64,000 bases of DNA from Adiantum capillus-veneris (Eukaryota; Streptophyta; Polypodiopsida; Polypodiales; Pteridaceae), in NCBI GenBank assembly GCA_014529385.2, contig CM043962.1, forward strand, positions 41,969,598-42,033,597, read 5' to 3'. This document shows positions 10,209-21,429 of the stretch, piece by piece. A program made the position numbers and the translations under genes. The notes beneath the pieces are model-generated. The model was given only the letters and a program-made list of their open reading frames with translations. It ran no database searches and had not been told where the DNA came from. Each line of letters begins with the position of its first letter. The first letter of the stretch is position 1.

Positions 10209-10984
10209 TCAAGGCACTATCTGACTTAGGCCATTCCATACTCTGCAAGATTGTGGATGAACTGGAGAAAGATTATTGTACCCAGTTTGCCTAGGTGTTA
10301 CATATATAATAAAAAAAAGGTCCCATGAGACAAGCTCCATGGATGGACAACCAGCATAGAATAGCTTTCCAAGGTCAACGTCATGTCTCAATATTGCCCA
10401 TTGAGTCGGAGACAAAGGTAAAAAGTTGAACAATCTCAAGGGCTCTTCTTAGCATTTTTGACTTGTCTTTAAGAAAGAGCAAAGAGTCATCTGCAAAAAT
10501 CTTTGCAAGCATTTGTTTTCCTCTAGGAAGTGAAAGACCTTGAGTTTCCCCTTTTGCCACAGTGTCCTCAAGTAATGTCACCAGAGGGTGAGAGCCAATA
10601 GCAAAAATCAATAGGGCAAGGGAGAAGCCTTGCTTCATTAAACGCTTGACCTCAAGCCCTCCCACTATCTTGTTGCTGAAGAGAAGCTCAGAGTAACTTC
10701 CTTCCCCCATGTCTCACACATTTTGGGTCCAAAGACCAAAGCCTTCATGACTACCTCAATGTAAGACCATGAGATTCTATATAATCCTTATCTAGGTCAA
10801 GATGGAGGAGGATACGTTCTTGCTTGGTGAAAGAAGCATATTCAATGCCAACCATGGCAGCCAAGATGTTGTCGTAAATTGACCTTCCTTTTATGAATCC
10901 ATGATGGTGGGGGGTGATGATTTTGTTCAAGGTTGGAGCCAGTCTTAGAGAAATCACATTTGCATTTTGAATATTCTCATCCAA
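10209..10984 (-). pseudogene. LINE (L1-type) reverse transcriptase fragment
   Basis: Minus-strand frames give LRLAPTLNKIITPHHHGFIK then GRSIYDNILAA, followed in another frame by GLEVKRLMKQGFSLALLIFA and the RT catalytic box FADDSLLFL (near 10480). These are reverse transcriptase blocks of a non-LTR retrotransposon. The endonuclease, most of the palm between the two pieces and the 3' end are missing, and there are stops and shifts. It is an old truncated copy. Confidence 0.85.
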
Positions 10985-11215
10985 AACATCAAAAAAAGGC
11001 TTTGAGAGTTACTTGGACTACATGGATCCTTTTACAAATGCATCTTTCATATGTCTCTTCTTAAGAAAAGTGGTGCATTCAAGAGGCTCAAAACCACCAT
11101 TGAGCCTAGTAGTGGTGCCTTGCGTCCCCTAAAGCACCCACATTCTAACGTTTAATCCCTAAAATTTGGGATGCAGTGCAATATTAGTACCAATTTCTTG
11201 GTATTCATATGTACC
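10958..11215. repeat. Dispersed repeat, copy 1
   Basis: About 255 bp also present in the same orientation at 32535-32812 and in part, inverted, at 384-450. Shared words include AGGCTCAAAACCACCA and GAGCCTAGTAGTGGT. It overlaps the 5' edge of the LINE fragment. Confidence 0.75.
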
Positions 11216-11330
11216 TTGTGAACGGATATATTTTTTTGGCAAGCATTTTTGCGGCAAGCGCTATTTTGGAATCCGGCGAGCAGATTCCAAGAAGATTCTT
11301 TCTCCCTTCTCAACTTTGTTCTCTCTCTTG

Positions 11331-11734
<404 letters not shown>

Positions 11735-11737
<3 letters not shown>

Positions 11738-12123
11738 CAAACATTCATAATATATAATTCTCTCTCTATCACTAACCTCTTACTCAAACATGCGACTTGT
11801 CTTCTCAAATGTTGTGACATATGTTGGGTAGCAAGATAAACCACCAATGTGACAAGTGTCCTATTTTTTCACACTTGTGAGCACTCGTACACATGCAACA
11901 AATTAATTCCAATGGTTTACACTCCATAATAATGGAAAATCAATTTTGAACAATATTTATAAAGACTGCAATAAAAACACCACAGGCTATTATTAAAAGG
12001 GTTTAGAGTACACAACTTAAAACAACAACTATAATAAGATAAATATGGAGAAAAAAAATAGTACAATAAGCTAATATGGTTTCAAGGCCTTATTTTTCCA
12101 ACATTAGTGAGGAAAGGTGGCAT
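11735..12123. other. No gene seen
   Basis: AT-rich flank between the TC repeats and the 3' end of the split gene. It presumably contains that gene's 3' UTR on the minus strand. I see nothing else. Confidence 0.5.
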
Positions 12124-12257
12124 CTAGTTGTTTTTGTTGTTGTTGTTATCGTTGGCTCCATCGGCTATTCCATGCTCGGCAATGTATGCCATCCACACTT
12201 CTACCCAAGCCTCCACGTGTCGTTCCAAGGATGCAAACTCCTGTGGGGTACAAAAAC
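12124..12257 (-). CDS. C-terminal part of a gene split by a copia insertion
   Basis: The minus strand reads CTPQEFASLERHVEAWVEVW, then an acidic stretch and a poly-Asn end (DGANDNNNN) to a TAG at 12124. It carries on the frame of the N-terminal part at 16676-16975 when the copia element and one copy of the AAAAC duplication are left out. The whole protein would be about 145 residues with no internal stop. Function not recognised. Confidence 0.65.
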
Positions 12258-12484
12258 TGTTGGAATTAGAGTTGCAGAGAAACGCACACAGCTTGGAGAA
12301 GACAAAGGAAGCTCAAGGCACACAATAGAGAGTGTATTACTTAGTGTGCAATGGAAAGATAGGTGGCCCTAGAGTGATGGGCGTATATACAATGCTTGGG
12401 GGGAAAAACCTCCTAAAGAGGGGCAAAATGCCCCGACGGTCCTAGTGTGTTTAGACACATCACTACCACATGTATATGGTAACA
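12258..12484 (-). repeat. Copia 3' LTR
   Basis: 227 bp, TGTTGG...GTAACA on the plus strand. It differs from the other LTR at about 15 positions by eye. Confidence 0.93.
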
Positions 12485-12494
12485 AATCCCCCCT
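12485..12494 (-). other. Copia polypurine tract
   Basis: AGGGGGGATT on the minus strand, directly next to the 3' LTR. Confidence 0.75.
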
Positions 12495-12559
12495 GGAGTG
12501 ATGCAATGAACGAGAGCTGGAACATGAGTAAAGGGAAGTGCCATGCCCTAAGGACATGA

Positions 12560-13405
12560 TTAGTCCACTAAGGGAAGTAAGCCCAAAGCATTGCAGAAAG
12601 CTTCAAGCTGCTCATGAGACAATGCCTTTGTGAAAAGATCTGCAAGGTTGTCCTGTGTTGGCACATAAGCCAAGCTGATCTCTTCTATTGAGAGCCTCTC
12701 CCTGACATAGTGGTAATGCACCTCAATGTGCTTTGTGTGAGCATGAAAAATTGGGTTCCTCGCAACTGCCAAGGCGCTCTGACTGTCAGTGTAGATAGTG
12801 TTGGCAGTGTCCTGTCCAACACCCAAATCATCCATAAGGCGTCTGAGCCATACACACTCAACCGTAGCTGTGAAGACTGCCCTGTACTCAGTCTCACAAC
12901 TCGAAGTGGCCACAGTAGGCTGCTTCTTGCTCAACCATGATATACATGAACTGCCAAGCATGAAACAGAAACCACTTGTGGACACTCTCGTGTCAAAACA
13001 ACCAGCACAATCTGAGTCCGAAAAAGCATGTAAGTCCGGCGGCAATGATCCCCCCTTGCGATAAAACAAGCCAAGATGTAAAGTGCCACTAAGGTAGCGG
13101 AAAATCCTATTGACAGCTTGCCAATGCTTAGACCCAAGACTATGCATAAATCTGTTGACGTGCTAGACTACAAACTGAATATCTAGCCTCGTGTTGCATA
13201 CATAAATGAGGCAGCCAACAGCATTTTGGTAAAGAGTGACATCAATAGGATCGCCATCATCATGTAGACTCAAGTTCAAACCTATTTCCATGGGAGTGGC
13301 AATAGGTTTGCAATCCTCAAGTCCAAATTTACATAGCAATGTCTCTATGTAACTTTTCTGACACAAGGCAATACCACCATCACACTGCTTAAACTGTATA
13401 CCCAA
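12560..13405 (-). pseudogene. Copia RT C-terminus and RNase H
   Basis: From 13405 the frame gives the copia RT C-terminal block (GIQFKQCDGGIALCQKSYI, then CKPIATPME) and meets a TAG at about 13157-13159 that looks like a mutated CAG. It continues in the same frame as HWQAVNRIFRYLSGT, the RNase H strings FSDSDCAG and SSCETEYRA, and the ending YVPTQDNLADLFTKALS to the TAG-side end at 12560. Acidic RNase H residues are present. The lesions make it inactive as part of a polyprotein. Confidence 0.9.
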
Positions 13406-13406
13406 G

Positions 13407-15005
13407 TTAATGATGCAACAGCCCCAAATCTTTCATCTTGAAAGTAGCATTCAAATCAGCCTTAAATTCAGCAATATGTCTCTCATTTGGTCCAGTGATC
13501 AGCAAATCATCGACATAAAGAACCACAATGAGAAGTACATCATCCTCACACTTTACATACAATGTGCTTTCTGTTGGACTGTTACGAAAGCCTCGTTTGA
13601 CCAAATGAGTGTCATCTTTCTCATACCAAGCACGAGGAGATTGCTTCAACCCATACAAAGCCTTCTTACATCTGCACACTTTGTCCTCTTGTCCTTTTAT
13701 GACAAGACCGCAAGGCTGCATTACATAAACTTCCTCAAGTATGTCACCATTCAAGAAAGCAGTAAGAATGTCTGATTGATGTACATCCCAACCAAAATGA
13801 GCTGCCAATGCACATAGAAAACGCATAGTAGTCATGCGACAAGTGGGATCAAAAGTCTCTTCATAATCTATGCCTTTTTGCTGTGCATAACCCTTTGCAA
13901 CAAGTGGAGCCTTATGGCAATCGATCTCACCAACCGGCTTGCGTTTCAACTTGTAAACCCACTTTGTACCAATGGCCTTTTTGCCAAGAGGCAAATCAAA
14001 TAAATTCCATGTGTCCTTTTCTATAAGTGCATCATATTTTGATTGCATAGCAGTCATCCAATTTTCTGAATTCTGTGCTTCATCAAAAGACAGAGGCTCC
14101 TCAACGTCATGTAAGCTAGACACAGCCAAAGAATAACAATCTGATGCATAAGATGCATGGCGAGAGCCTGAACGAGTACGACTAGACAAAGGTGCAACCA
14201 ATTTACTGTCATGCAAAGTGTGCACCATCCATTTTGGCATACCTCTAGACTGCTCATTTTCAGCCCTTTCCTCATCAAGTACATCATGTACATCTGCATC
14301 AGTAATAGGCTGATCTGTAACATTTTCAGAAACCCCCATAGGCTGTACATTTGCCTCATTGGAAATTACATTCGTATTTCCACCACTGAAAAGAGGCAAC
14401 AAAGTGTCATAAATGTCTTGTGAGCTTACATTACTGTCTCTAGTACATGACAGCAAGGGTTGAACAGAATCTTCCACGAACACTACATCCCATGAAACTA
14501 GAATACGTTTTGTTTGCGGATGATACAACCTGTAACCTTTGCTTTCAGCACTATAACCAACAAAAATGCATTTGACAGCCTTCTCATCCAATTTTTTGTG
14601 TTGCACTTGTGGCACCAAAGCATATGCCAAATAGCCAAAAACACGCATGTGCTCAATAGAAGTCTTTCTATCATGCCATGCTTCATATGGAGTAATAGAC
14701 TGCAAAGCTTTCGTAGGACACCTGTTTAGTACATAAGTGGCACACATGATGGCCTCAAGCCAAAAAGAATGTGGCAAAGCTTGATTTTTGACCATACATC
14801 GTGCCATTTCCGTAAGTGACCTGTTTTTCCTCTTAGCAACACCATTTTGCTGAGGTGTATAAGGCAATGTACATTGGTGTTTTATCCCACGACTAGCCAG
14901 AAATGCATTGAATTCATGAGACATATACTCCCCCCCCTCGATCGGAACGAAGGGTGCCCGTAGTACATTTCGAGACATTTTCAGCCATAGCCAAAAAATG
15001 CACAA
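13407..15005 (-). pseudogene. Copia integrase (truncated) and reverse transcriptase
   Basis: The frame opens inside the integrase core (GGEYMSHEFNAFLASRGIKH; HTPQQNG-like PYTPQQNGVA; catalytic-Glu region KRKNRS), continues through the GKG-type region to the RT (KWVYKLKRKPVGEIDCHKA; QSDILTAFLNGD; catalytic YVDDLL) and stops at HH(TAA). An extra A at about 13407 causes the shift to the next piece. The integrase zinc finger and first catalytic Asp are missing; the second Asp survives only in another frame, shifted in a C-run at 14931-14937. Confidence 0.9.
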
Positions 15006-16086
15006 GTGACTGAATTCCCATGAGGGACAGACTCAAGAGAGGTAAACAATTCACGATGTGAGGTAATGTGCTTTGTAGCACCACTGTCAAAATACCACAC
15101 GTGTGAATCTGCAGCAACTGACAAGCATGCATCATGGACAGCATGATTGTAAGTGCACTCTGTGATAAAAGCCCATTCTGTATCAACATCAGCATCGCAG
15201 TCTCCTTTCACAGAAGACTCAACAATGGCTGCATTTGTAGTGGAACTAGCATTTGCAGTGGAACCACCCTCTTTCTTCTTAGCCTCTTTGGCCTTCAACT
15301 TAGGACACGACTTGATCGAGTGATCATTAGCTTTACAATAATGGCAACACATCTTCTTTTTTCCCTTATCACCAAAATTGCCAGACGAAGTGCTACCAAC
15401 AGAAGCATTGGGAACAGAAGTTTTGCCACTCGCAGCAGAACCATAACAAGTGGTTGCATTACTGTTACCACCCTTTCTTTGAGAATCAATAAAAGCCTGT
15501 TCAACTGCACAGTCCTGTTTTTTCTGGAAAGTGACTCTTGCAACAACAATGTGCATAATACATCAAACTTGACAACTTCTGGATTTCCTTGGGTCATAAG
15601 TCTCCAAGTACTAGCAAAAGTCTGGTAAGAATCTGGTAAGGCATCAAGAACAGTCTGCACAAGGGAACTGTCTGAAATGACTTCACCTGCAAAAATAAGT
15701 TGCTCATTGATATCCTTGACACTAGCAAGGAAAGTGTCCATATCATCTTCCTCATGCATAATCTTTGACTCCATCTCTTTATGCAGCAAAGCAATTTTAG
15801 CCTCATTGCGACTTGCATAAAGACCAGCCAAAGTATCCCAAGCCTGTTTTGCAGATTTTGCTGAACGGATGTGAGGAACAATCCTTGCAGCAAGACCTGC
15901 AACGTCCTCAACATCGCCTACATCCTCAGAACCAGGACGTACATCAATGCCCTACACAATGTTCCATATGCCCTTTGACACAAGAACATGTTGCATCATT
16001 TAAGCCCACATAGGGTAGTTGTCCCCATCCAACGTGTCCTCAGCAGCAAACATCTTGAACACATTTGTGTTGTTGTTGTCAGCCAT
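14981..16086 (-). pseudogene. Copia gag and protease
   Basis: ATG at 16086 gives MADNNNTNVFKMF...GDNYPMWA, then TAA and, shortly after, TAG, so gag is cut near residue 28. The frame then reads on as the gag body (15295-15831), shifts near 15540, and gives the zinc knuckle CCHYCKANDHSIKSC and the copia protease site WYFDSGATKHIT. It ends shortly after the protease where a deletion joins it to integrase. The same gag start is found at 35917, in the other copia relic. Confidence 0.9.
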
Positions 16087-16434
16087 GGTAAATGTTGCAC
16101 CTGATGTGAAAACTGCCCGAAAATAGGAGAAATGGAACGAGAACAACACATGCTATATAGCACAAACCGTAAAAGACTGTAAGACAACTATTATGCAAAA
16201 AACGACACTGACAAAAATTCTGCACAAAATGACAAAATAGCTTGTGCATTACTGCCTATAGTGGAAACGAAGGCCAAAATGAGCCCGAATCAAAAATCTG
16301 AGCAGACTGAGCTCTACGAGTACACCCAAAATATTTGTCGACCTGCAAACGCTAGCCAAAGCTCATTGAAATCGGAGAAAGTGAGCAGGCGTGTACTGGA
16401 GCAGTTGGCAACTAAGCCCGAGAGGATGCTACCT

Positions 16435-16447
16435 GCTCTGATACCAA
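16435..16447 (-). other. Copia primer binding site
   Basis: Minus strand TTGGTATCAGAGC, matching the 3' end of initiator tRNA-Met, one base from the 5' LTR. Confidence 0.9.
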
Positions 16448-16448
16448 T

Positions 16449-16675
16449 TGTTGGAATTAGGGTTGCAAAGAAACGCACATAGCTTGGAGAAGACGAAGGA
16501 AGCTCAAGGCACACAATAAAGAGTGTATTACTTAGTGTGCAATGGAAAGATAGATAGCCCTAGAGTGATGGGCATATATACAATGCTCGGGGGGAAAAAC
16601 CTCCTAAAGAGGGAAAAAATGCCCCGGCGGTCCTAGTGTGTTAACACACATCCCTACCACATGTATATGGTAACA
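16449..16675 (-). repeat. Copia 5' LTR
   Basis: 227 bp with the same TG...CA ends as the 3' LTR, followed by the AAAAC duplication at 16676-16680. Confidence 0.93.
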
Positions 16676-16975
16676 AAAACCATGTTCCCCCCAAATCATC
16701 CTTGCATTGGTAGCTAGCGCCGCAACTTGATTGATAGCTGCTTCGGTTGGATGTGCATTGAAATCAGGGTTTTGCATGGTGTTGAATATAGAGCTTGTGG
16801 CCTCATCGACTGCACGTAGAGAGTCCGTGTAGTTGTGTGCACTCTCTGTTGTGCATACTGCATTCATAGCATATACACTATTGAGAATATAAGTGGTGTG
16901 CACATTGTTGATGGGGTCAACACGGGGAGGGGGTTGACCACGTTGATCGTGTTGTCTGCGATTTCCCCTAGGCAT
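16676..16975 (-). CDS. N-terminal part of a gene split by a copia insertion
   Basis: ATG at 16975 opens a stop-free frame: a basic start (MPRGNRRQHDQRGQPPPRV), then a region rich in Asn, Thr and Ala (YAMNAVCTTESAHNY, AAINQVAALATNARMIWGEH) that runs into the copia target site. It continues in frame at 12257-12124. I do not recognise the family. A TATA box at 17081-17090 supports this start. Being stop-free, it may have been intact when copia landed. Confidence 0.65.
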
Positions 16976-17080
16976 GGTAAATATGTGAATGAGAGAAAAC
17001 TTACGGAATAAGTTTAGAAAATAGATACTCAATGGAGAGACTTGCACATGAATGAATGAATGAAACATTGTGTTCTTCTG

Positions 17081-17090
17081 GCTATTTATA
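17081..17090 (-). promoter_or_regulatory. TATA box of the split gene
   Basis: TATAAATAGC on the minus strand, about 105 bp upstream of ATG 16975. Confidence 0.6.
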
Positions 17091-17125
17091 CAAAAAATCC
17101 CAAGCGTCTTTACTTCAAGGGTCAT

Positions 17126-17384
17126 TCACACCATGTCCTTCACAATATTTTCACTTAAAATATTATGAATACAAAAAAAACACTGAAAGATTAACCACCA
17201 TCCATTGACTTGCCTTCAAAAATTAAACATAGTTACAGAAAGAAAAATCAACATAGAGCAAACACATATCAGATTGAGCAAAAATTAAAACATAGTATGA
17301 CCAACCAGTAATTTCAGGTGTGCCGTTACATAGAAATAAGTTAATATGGAGTAATCAAAACAAGTCAAAAATCAGGTTCTTGGT
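17126..17384. other. Intergenic, no gene seen
   Basis: AT-rich spacer between two minus-strand genes. I see nothing else. Confidence 0.4.
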
Positions 17385-17812
17385 GGCCAAAAATCCTGTG
17401 GGGGTTGCGCTAATGGGGCATGTGCAGGTGGGGGGCCCATGGACAGTGTAGGAAATAGTGGTCAATAGAGTGGTTGACCATAGCTTGGCTAACCAAGAAC
17501 TATGGCTGAAGGCCTACTCGGAGGAGGAGCAAATGGAACAACCGTCTCTTGGAGATGTCGTAAAGGAGACAAGGGTGGATGTGACTATGCTCTACGATAT
17601 ACCTCGTCCACGTGAAGAGTCGATCCTAGACCATACGAAGCTGTTTTGCTGCGGTTAAATACGTGCCAAGAACAATTTCTTGTCCTGATCAATGCTGATA
17701 TAATGTGATTCTAGACGCTCGCACTCCATTGCCAAGCCACCACAACCTACTAGACTATCTAAAACTGCATCCCCAACCTTTGTGAGGGTACCCAACAACC
17801 ACCTGTTTACAA
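17385..17812 (-). pseudogene. SAM-dependent (DNA) methyltransferase-like C-terminal exon
   Basis: A clear acceptor (TTTTGTAAACAG, ending at 17813) opens a minus-strand frame that reads TLTKVGDAVLDSLVGCGG, then LAMECERLESHYISIDQDKK and LFLARI before a TAA at 17655. This has the layout of the SAM-binding end of N4/N6 DNA methylases: Gly-Asp-x-Val-Leu-Asp, a Gly-x-Gly turn, Cys-Glu-x-Leu, Ile-x-Ile-Asp and a final Ala-Arg. The usual Phe-x-Gly-x-Gly is changed to Leu-Val-Gly-Cys-Gly. A Pro-rich tail (GPPPAHAPLAQPPQDFWPP) follows in another frame. The catalytic S/D-P-P-Y box should be in an upstream exon, which I did not find. Other Rossmann SAM methyltransferases are possible. Confidence 0.5.
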
Positions 17813-18116
17813 AAGCACAAACATTAGCAGAACAAGGGAGGGTAATACAATTTTAACAAAAATAATTTAATATGGATTTCAAAAATTATTAAATATTATC
17901 AATAACTACTAATATCAATATAAAATGCTCTTAAATCCTCTAAACACTTTCACTCTCATCTTTTCAATCTCCTGCAAGATATTTTTACTTGACTATCATA
18001 TCATGCACTATAGTCTTCTAGACTTCTTTCGAAAGGGCTTTTCCCTTTACCAATGGGAAGATTATCTTTGGGGTTAAATATCTACAAGAGCATGTTTTGC
18101 CACAAAACTTTCTACT
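17813..18116. other. Intronic or intergenic, no gene seen
   Basis: AT-rich stretch upstream of the methyltransferase-like exon; probably its intron on the minus strand. No upstream exon was recognised. Confidence 0.35.
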
Positions 18117-19110
18117 TTGCATGCATTTATCATGGTTGGGATTGAAGAGTTGACAGTGCCAATAGCGAGAACAAACAATCACTTGCGAGAGGAGTTTTAT
18201 GTTGTGGACGAATCTCTTTCTACAAAGTTGGTGGTGCTAGTCAAAGATGACACGGTCGCAAATTCTAGTGGCATGGTTGCTCCATTGGTAGATGTTCCCT
18301 ACAATAAACCTTACTAGTTTAAGAAAAAGGAACAACTCTTTGAAGAGCAAGCATTGCAAAACTCTATCAAGGTAAGGAGTACAAATAGTTTTTGCCATTT
18401 TTTTAATGCAATGGCGAAGCCCAACACTTTGGTGAAGCTTCTTTCAAAGATAGTGAAAATCAAACAAGTGTCAGAAATACCAAAGGTGTACAATGGTAAC
18501 ATGGTGTTTGAGTTTCCACCGACCTTAGGAAAGGTTCATCCAATGGATGTTATGGAACATAAGTATGATCCACACCATTGGACCAAACCGCAAACCTCAA
18601 ATATTGGATTTCCTAGAGTGTGTCGCAAAAGTCATTGTGCAGGTGCTATAAAATGTCTCAATGAAAGTTGTCCCAAATTGGTTAATTTTGGGAAGTCAAA
18701 CACAATGCATTTCAATGGCAGCATGCTAAAATTACCTGCACGGCCGAGTTTTGCATAGACTTGGTGGCAAGCTTACTTGCCACTATTGCGGTCAACCGCC
18801 CATTTGTTTGCGTACATGTGATTGCTTCATATATTATGTCATGCCAAGGGATGAGACCATGAGCAGATTAATGGTACATCAAGGAACTCACCAACATGAC
18901 ATGCGGGATGGGTCGTCAAAAGGGCTCACCGATAAAACCAAATAAATGGTTGCAATGGTTCTGAGTGTGGATAGACATGTAGGCGCAAGAAAGGTACAAA
19001 TGTGTGTGGTGAAGGAGATTGTCACAACTTTGATGCAAGAGGGGGGCTCTAGCCATGTACTTGGTGAGTAAGAATTTTTAAATGTTGTTGAGGTAATGGG
19101 TCCCTTGGTG
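18117..19110 (+). pseudogene. Zinc-binding transposase-like gene, N-terminal part, decayed
   Basis: Successive plus-strand frames give a helical start (18117-18315), a block around VFEFPPTLGKVHPMDVMEHK, HHWTKPQTSNIGFP and CRKSHCAGAIKCLNESCPKL (18354-18758), and then GKLTCHYCGQPP, CLRTCDCFIYYVMPRDETMS and RLMVHQGTHQHD (18751-18945). The repeated Cys and closing His-x-His suggest a zinc-binding region ahead of a transposase core, but I assign it only by general look. An in-frame TAA at 18943 is followed by more sequence in the same style (VLSVDRHVGARKVQM). It has frameshifts and no visible catalytic core. From 19190 on, both strands are partly open, so the 3' limit is uncertain. Confidence 0.4.
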
Positions 19111-19209
19111 GACAATCGGTGAGGATGCTTTCATTTTTCTCTTGTTTGGACATAATATTTCAAAGTAATTTAACTCTGAAGTATAGGTTTTGAAGGTCCG
19201 TGGACTCAA

Positions 19210-20230
19210 CTAGGAATGGGCCAACAAAGGAGAGCTTTGGTGTGGAATCTCTGCGGCTAAAAAGAGATCGCACATATGATTTTTTCCACAAAAGTAGGTT
19301 TCCTGGCATCGAGCCACCATGTAGCGGTGCTTTATCAATAAATGCAGTCTATGGCGTGTTTTTTTCATGCCCATCATTGGGGTAGGCATGGTAGCTGTGG
19401 TGTCATCAAGAGAAATATTAGCTAAACTTGAAAAGGTAAAGCTATCGCTTGTGGGCTCAGATTGTACTGAGACCCCTGGAGAAATAACATATGGAGGATC
19501 CATTGGGCTTACCGAGGGAATCTCCATTTGTGATAAAGTTGGTTGCTTAGCCTTCTCTGTATCCAAGAATATCATGAGACCCGTTGAAGGCATGTGGATC
19601 CCTTTGTTCTTCCTCTCCAGCTCAATAACCCTATGAATGACATCACAAACTCTTTGTTGTTGCTCCTCTATGCTAGTAGCACCCGATGTGGATTGTAGGA
19701 CATCTAACCAACCCACATGATAGGTGTGACCTGTGTATAGGTCGGTTAAAGTCTTTGTTTGTAGATAATACTCCCATTTTTCATTTAGAAACTCTCCATC
19801 TAGGATTGAGGTGCTAGGGGTGTCCATTGAACTAGATGCAATGTGGATCTCTATGGTTTGATCCTCAGTGGTTGCTAATTTAGGAGCAGTTGATCGCTCG
19901 ACTAGAATGGATGTTGACATAGGGACCTTCGCCTTTAGCTCTCTCCATTGCTCTACCTTGCATACGCTTTCAATTTCCTTTTCCCTAGCTGTAAGGATAT
20001 ATCACTCAACCTCTTGCACTTTGGCAAGGCTTCTACCATCAGGTAATATAACCTCGGAGGGGAATAGCTTTGAAGAGTCAAGGAGTGCAGTGAATGGAGT
20101 ATTCACATGCACATTCTCCAAGAGAATGGGGTCTACATTGGTCATGAATGGTGAATTTACTTCCCCACCCCCTTCATTTACATCGCTAGCTCCATGTTTG
20201 GAGTGAGTGGCTCTACTAAAAAGTCTCTTT
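19210..20230 (-). pseudogene. Unknown gene with one internal stop
   Basis: A 236-codon open frame (ATG 19920 to 19210) extends upstream in the same frame to about 20230 with a single TGA near 20003, which fits a decayed CGA. The upstream part has NVDPILLENVHVNTPFTALL and a charged helix (AREKEIESVCKVEQWRELKA); the downstream part has WEYYLQTKTLTDLYTGHTYH and a Ser/Thr/Pro-rich region. No domain recognised. The last 60 codons overlap a plus-strand open stretch, so the true end may be nearer 19380. Confidence 0.45.
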
Positions 20231-20310
20231 TAGGCAGCTAAGCACGCTTGGCCCGGACCGTGGGCCCATGGCATGCATGTCTTGGCTTGAACTATCAAGA
20301 TTGGGTGCTG

Positions 20311-20774
20311 CATTAGGAAGAGAATGGGGTGTATGAGGGCCTCTTTATTTGCCATGAGCTTATGGAGGTGATTAAAAATTTGACGAATAGGTGTATGCCA
20401 TGTGTGCAAGGATGGTGGGTGTGTAAGAGAGGTGTAAGAGTGGTCAAAGGATGCACTAATTTCCCCAAAAAGGAGCTCAAAAATTTTATGATTTTCGGCC
20501 TTCTATAACTCCCAGATATTATCTCCGATCTGAGGGGACATAATAGATCTATAATCTACGTGTCAAGCTCTTTCCATAGATATTCTACATGATATGGTAT
20601 TACCCGCTGGATGTTAAATTCTTTTTTCGGGGGAAACTTTGAATTCAAAGAAACTAGCCGTTTTGCCTGTTTGAATTTAAAGTTGTGTTTTGATTACTTT
20701 CTTAATACTAAAGGTTTGACTTCCTTACACTGCCAAATAAAGAGGCCCTCCTAGACCCCATTCTCTTCCTAATG
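20311..20774. repeat. Inverted terminal repeats spanning 464 bp (right end)
   Basis: Forward copy 20311-20354 and reverse copy 20731-20774 share CATTAGGAAGAGAATGGGGT and GGGCCTCTTTATTTG. They enclose about 375 bp of non-coding sequence. On its own this looks like a MITE. However, the outer (reverse) copy matches the end at 2258 better than its near neighbour does, so it may be the right end of a much larger element. Confidence 0.65.
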
Positions 20775-21424
20775 GGGTAACCTTCCATGACGTCGTGGTC
20801 AGAGGACAAGTCACTAGATGTAATATGTGGGTATGAGTGGTACTACCTTGGGTTCCCACTGAGGGCCTAGAGCCTAATGTGGAGGAATAATGGGTGCCCA
20901 TAAACGGAGACACTCTCTATATTATTGTCCTCTAGCACATGACTAGAGCGTAGGTGCATGTGACCTCAACACCCTAGAAGTGTTGGTGAGCGTCCGTGAA
21001 GGCCGCTCACCTAGTTTTTTGGGTGTTTTGCAACCAAAATTTACTCTCAATTTTTATTTTTATTTTGTCTTTTTATTTTAACCAGCCATGGAATATGACG
21101 TGTGATAGCTCAAAACAAGCGTCTTGGTTAGAGGGACCTGTCATGCTTTACAACCCCCGATTCGGTTACTTAAAGCCTTTGGAATCCTAAAAATAGTCTT
21201 TTTCTAGTCGAGAAGAAGGCTAAAATTAGTAAGTCCAAGGGTGTAAGTGTGAAGGGAAGGGTGGAGGACTTGAAGGACTTGTCCCGCATGCCTTCCCTTC
21301 ACCTTGAGAGGGTAGTATCTATATATATAGTACTATCTATAGTATATCATAAGACTGAGGATTGAGGCCTGGTCCTGGGCTTGGGCATGGGCTTGCACCT
21401 GGGGAATGAACTTTTTGTGGATAA
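20775..21424. other. No gene seen
   Basis: Unique-looking sequence. A small perfect hairpin (GGTGAGCG...CGCTCACC) lies near 20983-21010. I see nothing else. Confidence 0.45.
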
Positions 21425-21429
21425 GGTTG

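Larger units (their letters stand above)
12258..16675 (-). mobile_element. Complete-ended Ty1/copia retrotransposon, coding-dead
   Basis: A 4418-bp element bounded by two 227-bp LTRs and flanked by the 5-bp duplication AAAAC (12253-12257 and 16676-16680). PBS, PPT and the copia gene order gag, protease, integrase, RT, RNase H are all visible on the minus strand. The gag has early stops, the region between protease and the end of the integrase core is deleted, and RT-RNase H carries one frameshift and one nonsense codon. It is shorter than the usual 4.8-5.5 kb because of the integrase deletion. About 15 LTR differences (93% identity by eye) point to an insertion that is not recent. Confidence 0.93.

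Noticed and set aside
20311-20774. A stand-alone MITE as the full explanation of the inverted ends
   Set aside because: Not excluded, but no flanking target duplication is visible and the third copy at 2258 matches the outer end better, so the larger-element reading was kept alongside it.
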